Shown here: piece after piece, positions 61,539 to 64,000 of the stretch
How the letters are laid out: each line of letters opens with the position of its first letter
Position numbering within the stretch: the stretch's first letter is position 1
Notes under the pieces: model-generated
Told to the model about the DNA's origin: nothing
What the model saw: the letters and a program-made list of their open reading frames with translations, nothing else
Databases searched by the model: none
Translations under genes and position numbers: made by a program
Assembly: GCF_014203535.1 (NCBI RefSeq)
Contig: NZ_JACHJI010000014.1
Span: 1-64,000, forward strand
DNA: 64,000 bases
From: Streptomyces griseomycini
GTDB lineage: Bacteria; Actinomycetota; Actinomycetes; Streptomycetales; Streptomycetaceae
Direction of reading: 5' to 3'

Positions 61539-62312
61539 TCACCCCGCTCCGGTGTCCGCCCCACCGGCCGTGGCGCCCGCCGGCTCGGCCGGACCGGGCT
61601 CGACGAAGCTGTACGGCGGCAGCGGGCCGTTCAGGCGCACCTCCAGATGGGGCATGTCCTTGCGGACCTGCTCCACGGCCGCCAGGAACTCCTCCGCCGT
61701 CTCGCGCTTGACCAGGTAGGACACATTGGCGAGCCAGCCCGTGGACTCGGGGCCCACGCTCACGGCGTCGGCGGCCGGTGCCAGCGCGCGCTCCAACGCG
61801 GCGCCGTCCTCGGCCTCCCTGTCCTTGACCGCGGCGGCGACCATCTCGCCGAGCCGGATCTTGTCCTCGTAACTTCCGCCGCCCGCCTGCCGGTTGGACT
61901 CCGCGAGGGCGCGGATCTCCGGGTTTCCGGCCATCACGTGGTGCAGGACGGCTTCCTCGATGTGGTTGGCCTTGACGTTGTACTCGACCCGGCCGTCCAG
62001 CGCCCGCAGCCGCTCCCCGTAGTGCTCGGCGCGTTCGGCGAGGACCCCGGTGACGGCGTCGTCGTCCGGGGCGACGCTGCCGAAGCGCATGGGCAGCACG
62101 CAGCCGGCCGCGCCGGCCTCACTGAGCACGTTCTGGTGGGCGAGCAGTTCCCTGCGCTTGGGACGCAGCCCCTCGGGGGCGTCGCTGACGACGGCCGCCA
62201 GCTCCCCCACCCGCAGGACGCGCACCGGGCGCGGCGGGTCGCCGACGCCCCCCATGCCCTCGGGGAGTGCGGGGTGCGAGGCCGCCGTGATGCCGTAGAC
62301 GTAGGTGCTCAC
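61539..62312 (-). CDS. gvpF: Gas vesicle protein GvpF (GvpF/GvpL family)
   Basis: A 257-residue protein: TYVYGITAASHPALPEGMGG, VGELAAVVSDAPEGLRPKRR, CVLPMRFGSVAPDDDAVTG, RVEYNVKANHIEEAVLHHVM and a C-terminal NVSYLVKRETAEEFLAAVEQ, MPHLEVRLNGPLPPYSFV. The second GvpF/L paralogue of the cluster, thought to deliver GvpA to the growing vesicle. GTG start overlaps the gvpA stop (GTGA). Confidence 0.94.
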   Translation of the reverse strand: MSTYVYGITAASHPALPEGMGGVGDPPRPVRVLRVGELAAVVSDAPEGLRPKRRELLAHQNVLSEAGAAGCVLPMRFGSVAPDDDAVTGVLAERAEHYGERLRALDGRVEYNVKANHIEEAVLHHVMAGNPEIRALAESNRQAGGGSYEDKIRLGEMVAAAVKDREAEDGAALERALAPAADAVSVGPESTGWLANVSYLVKRETAEEFLAAVEQVRKDMPHLEVRLNGPLPPYSFVEPGPAEPAGATAGGADTGAG

Positions 62313-62743
62313 TCCTGCTCCTCCTTCCGGCGGGCCGACGCGGCCTTGCGGGGCCGCGGACGGGACTCGGCCTCGCGCTCGGAACCGCCGTCACGCCCCT
62401 GCTTGAACGCCTCCGAAATGGTCTCGGCGGCACCCGACAGCGCCCCCTTGGACTTGCCGCGGGCGCCGGACTCGGTGACCTCGCCGACGATCTCGGGCAG
62501 GCCCGGGCTCTTGCGCGGCCCGGCCTCGAGGTCGAGGCGGTTGCACGCCTCGGCGAAGCGGAGATAGGTGTCGACGCTGGCGACGACGACCCGTACGTCG
62601 ATCTTGAGGATCTCGATGCCGACCAGGGACACGCGCACGAAGGCGTCGATGACGAGCCCCCTGTCCAGAACAAGCTCAAGCACGTCGTAGAGACCGCTGC
62701 TGCCGCCTCCACCTCCGGTCTGCTGTGCCGGTACGACTGTCAT
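62309..62743 (-). CDS. gvpA: Gas vesicle structural protein GvpA (long form)
   Basis: A 144-residue protein. The wall-protein core is SGLYDVLELVLDRGLVIDAF, VRVSLVGIEILKIDVRVVVA and SVDTYLRFAEACNRLDLEAG, close to the classical GvpA helix-strand-strand-helix sequence. It has an extra C-terminal tail (GEVTESGARGKSKGALSGA to ARRKEEQE) that makes it about twice the usual ~70 residues. ATG at 62743 with AAGGAGGG upstream; the longer open frame runs into gvpO. It is the only obvious main wall protein here. Confidence 0.94.
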   Translation of the reverse strand: MTVVPAQQTGGGGGSSGLYDVLELVLDRGLVIDAFVRVSLVGIEILKIDVRVVVASVDTYLRFAEACNRLDLEAGPRKSPGLPEIVGEVTESGARGKSKGALSGAAETISEAFKQGRDGGSEREAESRPRPRKAASARRKEEQE

Positions 62744-62789
62744 TCCGGCAGTCCCTCCTTGTCTGTGGGTGTGGGTCCGGTCGGGCGGC

Positions 62790-63170
62790 CTACCGGCCGC
62801 CGGGCCTGTGTGCGTCGGCCCGTCCCCGCTCGTAGCGGCGGACACGCCGGTAGCCGGTGAGCTGACCGTCGGGGTCCAGCTCCACCTGGTAACTCGCCAT
62901 CAGGCTCATCGTGTCCGGGACGCGCTCGAGTTCGAGCACCTCGACCTCGAGCGCCCAGCCCTCCTCCGTCTGCTCGAAGGACGACACGGACTCGGCTTCC
63001 ATACCGGTGAGCTCCGCGAGCTGCCCGCGCGCCTGGCGCAGCACCTCCATGGGGCTCGGCCGCTTGGATCGTCTGGTGTTTTCCGTGCTGTTCGCGGTCT
63101 TGTGGGTTTCGGGAGCGTCCTGGGATTCCTGTGAATCCTGTGGCTCTTCGGTGTTCTTTGCGTTCGACAT
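62790..63170 (-). CDS. gvpO: Gas vesicle protein GvpO
   Basis: A 126-residue protein, first gene of the cluster. A polar, low-complexity N-terminus (SNAKNTEEPQDSQESQDAPE) is followed by the GvpO domain: SPMEVLRQARGQLAELTGME, VSSFEQTEEGWALEVEVLEL and MASYQVELDPDGQLTGYRRV with RRYERGRA. ATG at 63170 with GGAGG 6 nt upstream. It lies 46 nt before gvpA. The 102 nt between it and the upstream gene is the likeliest promoter location; no sure promoter is seen. Confidence 0.92.
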   Translation of the reverse strand: MSNAKNTEEPQDSQESQDAPETHKTANSTENTRRSKRPSPMEVLRQARGQLAELTGMEAESVSSFEQTEEGWALEVEVLELERVPDTMSLMASYQVELDPDGQLTGYRRVRRYERGRADAHRPGGR

Positions 63171-63272
63171 GGCCACCTCCCCCTTCGTGTGGCCGCAAGC
63201 CTGTTCGCCAAACCTCCACGGACTCACCCGTTCGCCGCGGTCCGGCTCCGGGACGGGCGCGCGGGCCGCCGT

Positions 63273-64000
63273 TCAGCCGCGCAGCGCCCGCAGCCGGCGG
63301 CGCGCGGGCCCCAGGGCGCGGCCCCGGCTCAGCAGCCCGGCCCACGGGTCGGTGCGCGCCTGTTCGACGGCGTCGGCGACGGTCCAGCGGCGGGCGTGCA
63401 GGTCCGGATCGTCCAGCTGGTCCCAGGAGACGGGGGTGGCGACGGGGGCGCCGGGCAGGGCCCGGACGGTGTAGGGGGCGACCGCGGTCTGCGCGTAGGC
63501 GTTGCGCTGGATGTCGAGGTACAGCCGGTCGCCGCGGTCCTTCTTGCGGGCGGCGGTGGTGAGCCGGTCGGGGTGGGCGGCGGCGAGGACGTCGGCGACC
63601 TCGCGGGCGAAGGCGCGCACGTCGTCGAAGTCGTGGTGGCCGCTCAGCGGCACGATCACGTGCAGGCCGCGGGAGCCGGTGGTCATCAGCGCCGAGGGCA
63701 GGTTCAGCTCGTCGAGCAGTTCCCCCAGCAGCCGCGCCGCCTCCCGCACCGCCGCGAAGTCGTCGTCCGGGGGGTCGAGGTCGAACACCAGCCGGTCGGG
63801 CCGGTCGACGCCACCGGGGCCGTCGGCACGGGACAGCCAGCGGTGCAGGGTGATGCTCGCCTGGTCGACGAGGTACAGAAGGGTGGCGGTGTCGTCGCAC
63901 ACCGTGTGCCGGACGGTGCCGCCCTCCTTGGCGACCTCGACCCGGGTGATCCACTCCGGGTAGCCGTCCGGCGTGTTCTTCTGCATGAACGTGGGCCCTC
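63273..64000 (-). CDS. LigD-type primase-polymerase domain protein (partial, N-terminus outside window)
   Basis: The last ~242 residues of an archaeo-eukaryotic primase-like NHEJ polymerase; the frame stays open to the window edge, reading GPTFMQKNTPDGYPEWI, where family members continue upstream. The catalytic DxD is in RLVFDLDPPDDDF, followed by LMTTGSRGLHVIVPL (nucleotide-binding His) and TTAARKKDRGDRLYLDIQRN, AYAQTAVAPYTVRALPGAPV, ATPVSWDQL. No ligase domain follows, so it is a stand-alone polymerase domain for end joining. It is upstream of and co-directional with gvpO. Confidence 0.93.
   Translation of the reverse strand, partial: GPTFMQKNTPDGYPEWITRVEVAKEGGTVRHTVCDDTATLLYLVDQASITLHRWLSRADGPGGVDRPDRLVFDLDPPDDDFAAVREAARLLGELLDELNLPSALMTTGSRGLHVIVPLSGHHDFDDVRAFAREVADVLAAAHPDRLTTAARKKDRGDRLYLDIQRNAYAQTAVAPYTVRALPGAPVATPVSWDQLDDPDLHARRWTVADAVEQARTDPWAGLLSRGRALGPARRRLRALRG

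Noticed and set aside
63171..63272. SigB/SigF-type promoter (GTTT...GGGTAT) upstream of gvpO
   Set aside because: A GGTTTGG and a GGGTGA can be found on the minus strand but in the wrong order and spacing.

Overview
The window is high-GC, densely packed actinobacterial chromosome. Third codon positions are almost all G/C, GTG and TTG starts are frequent, and 4-nt stop/start overlaps are common. Secreted cellulases carrying CBM2 modules, CebR-type operators, a SigB/SigF-family sigma factor, XRE regulators with the MmyB/DUF5753 type of ligand domain, a DUF574 methyltransferase and a ten-gene gvpO-A-F-G-Y-Z-J-L-S-K gas-vesicle cluster all point to Streptomyces, probably close to S. coelicolor/S. 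lividans. This identification rests on gene content and order read from the sequence; no database search was made. I saw no rRNA, tRNA, CRISPR array, insertion sequence or attachment site.

Layout. (1) 1-5.2 kb, mostly minus strand: a ribose/xylose-type ABC importer (permease cut by the window edge, ATPase), a ROK repressor, a GntR/FCD repressor and a lone ketoacyl synthase III. (2) 5.4-14.9 kb: a formate dehydrogenase remnant in front of fdhD, a secreted protein, a divergent symporter/LysR pair with a palindromic operator, a long-chain acyl-CoA synthetase, an aldo-keto reductase, an SDR and a His-rich methyltransferase. (3) 15-23 kb: a cellulolytic block of GH6 (minus), then GH48 and GH74 (plus), with two CebR-like sites between GH6 and GH48. 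A PL11 rhamnogalacturonan lyase lies at 25.6-27.5 kb. (4) 23-35 kb: small enzymes, XRE regulators, a second-type dnaK without grpE/dnaJ, a glycerophosphodiesterase and OsmC. (5) 35.4-41 kb: a minus-strand set of MoxR ATPase, VWA/HExxH protein, membrane phosphatase-like protein and a small recombinase-like protein. (6) 41-47 kb: two metallo-beta-lactamase-fold proteins, a DedA protein, an aminotransferase-like protein that appears to lack the PLP lysine, a repeat-containing cell-surface protein and a sigma factor. (7) 47-57.8 kb: glyoxalase/AraC pair, UvrA-like ABC protein, thioesterase, a stress-type group (DUF2795, two-CBS protein, PfpI, baeRF-type protein), an ABC-F protein opposite a methyltransferase, and a tiny hydrophobic protein. 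(8) 57.8-63.2 kb: the gas-vesicle operon, almost fully translationally coupled. (9) 63.3-64 kb: the end of a LigD-type primase-polymerase.

How the parts fit. The GH48, GH6 and GH74 enzymes would together attack crystalline cellulose (reducing-end and non-reducing-end exo-action) and xyloglucan, under cellobiose-responsive CebR control; PL11 handles pectin rhamnogalacturonan. Two operators with the same core (ATCACG-N3-CGTGAT) sit by the LysR/symporter promoters and before the aldo-keto reductase, suggesting one regulon. The CBS/PfpI/baeRF/sigma-factor set looks like a stress or dormancy neighbourhood. The gas-vesicle operon carries two accessory proteins with oppositely charged low-complexity tails.
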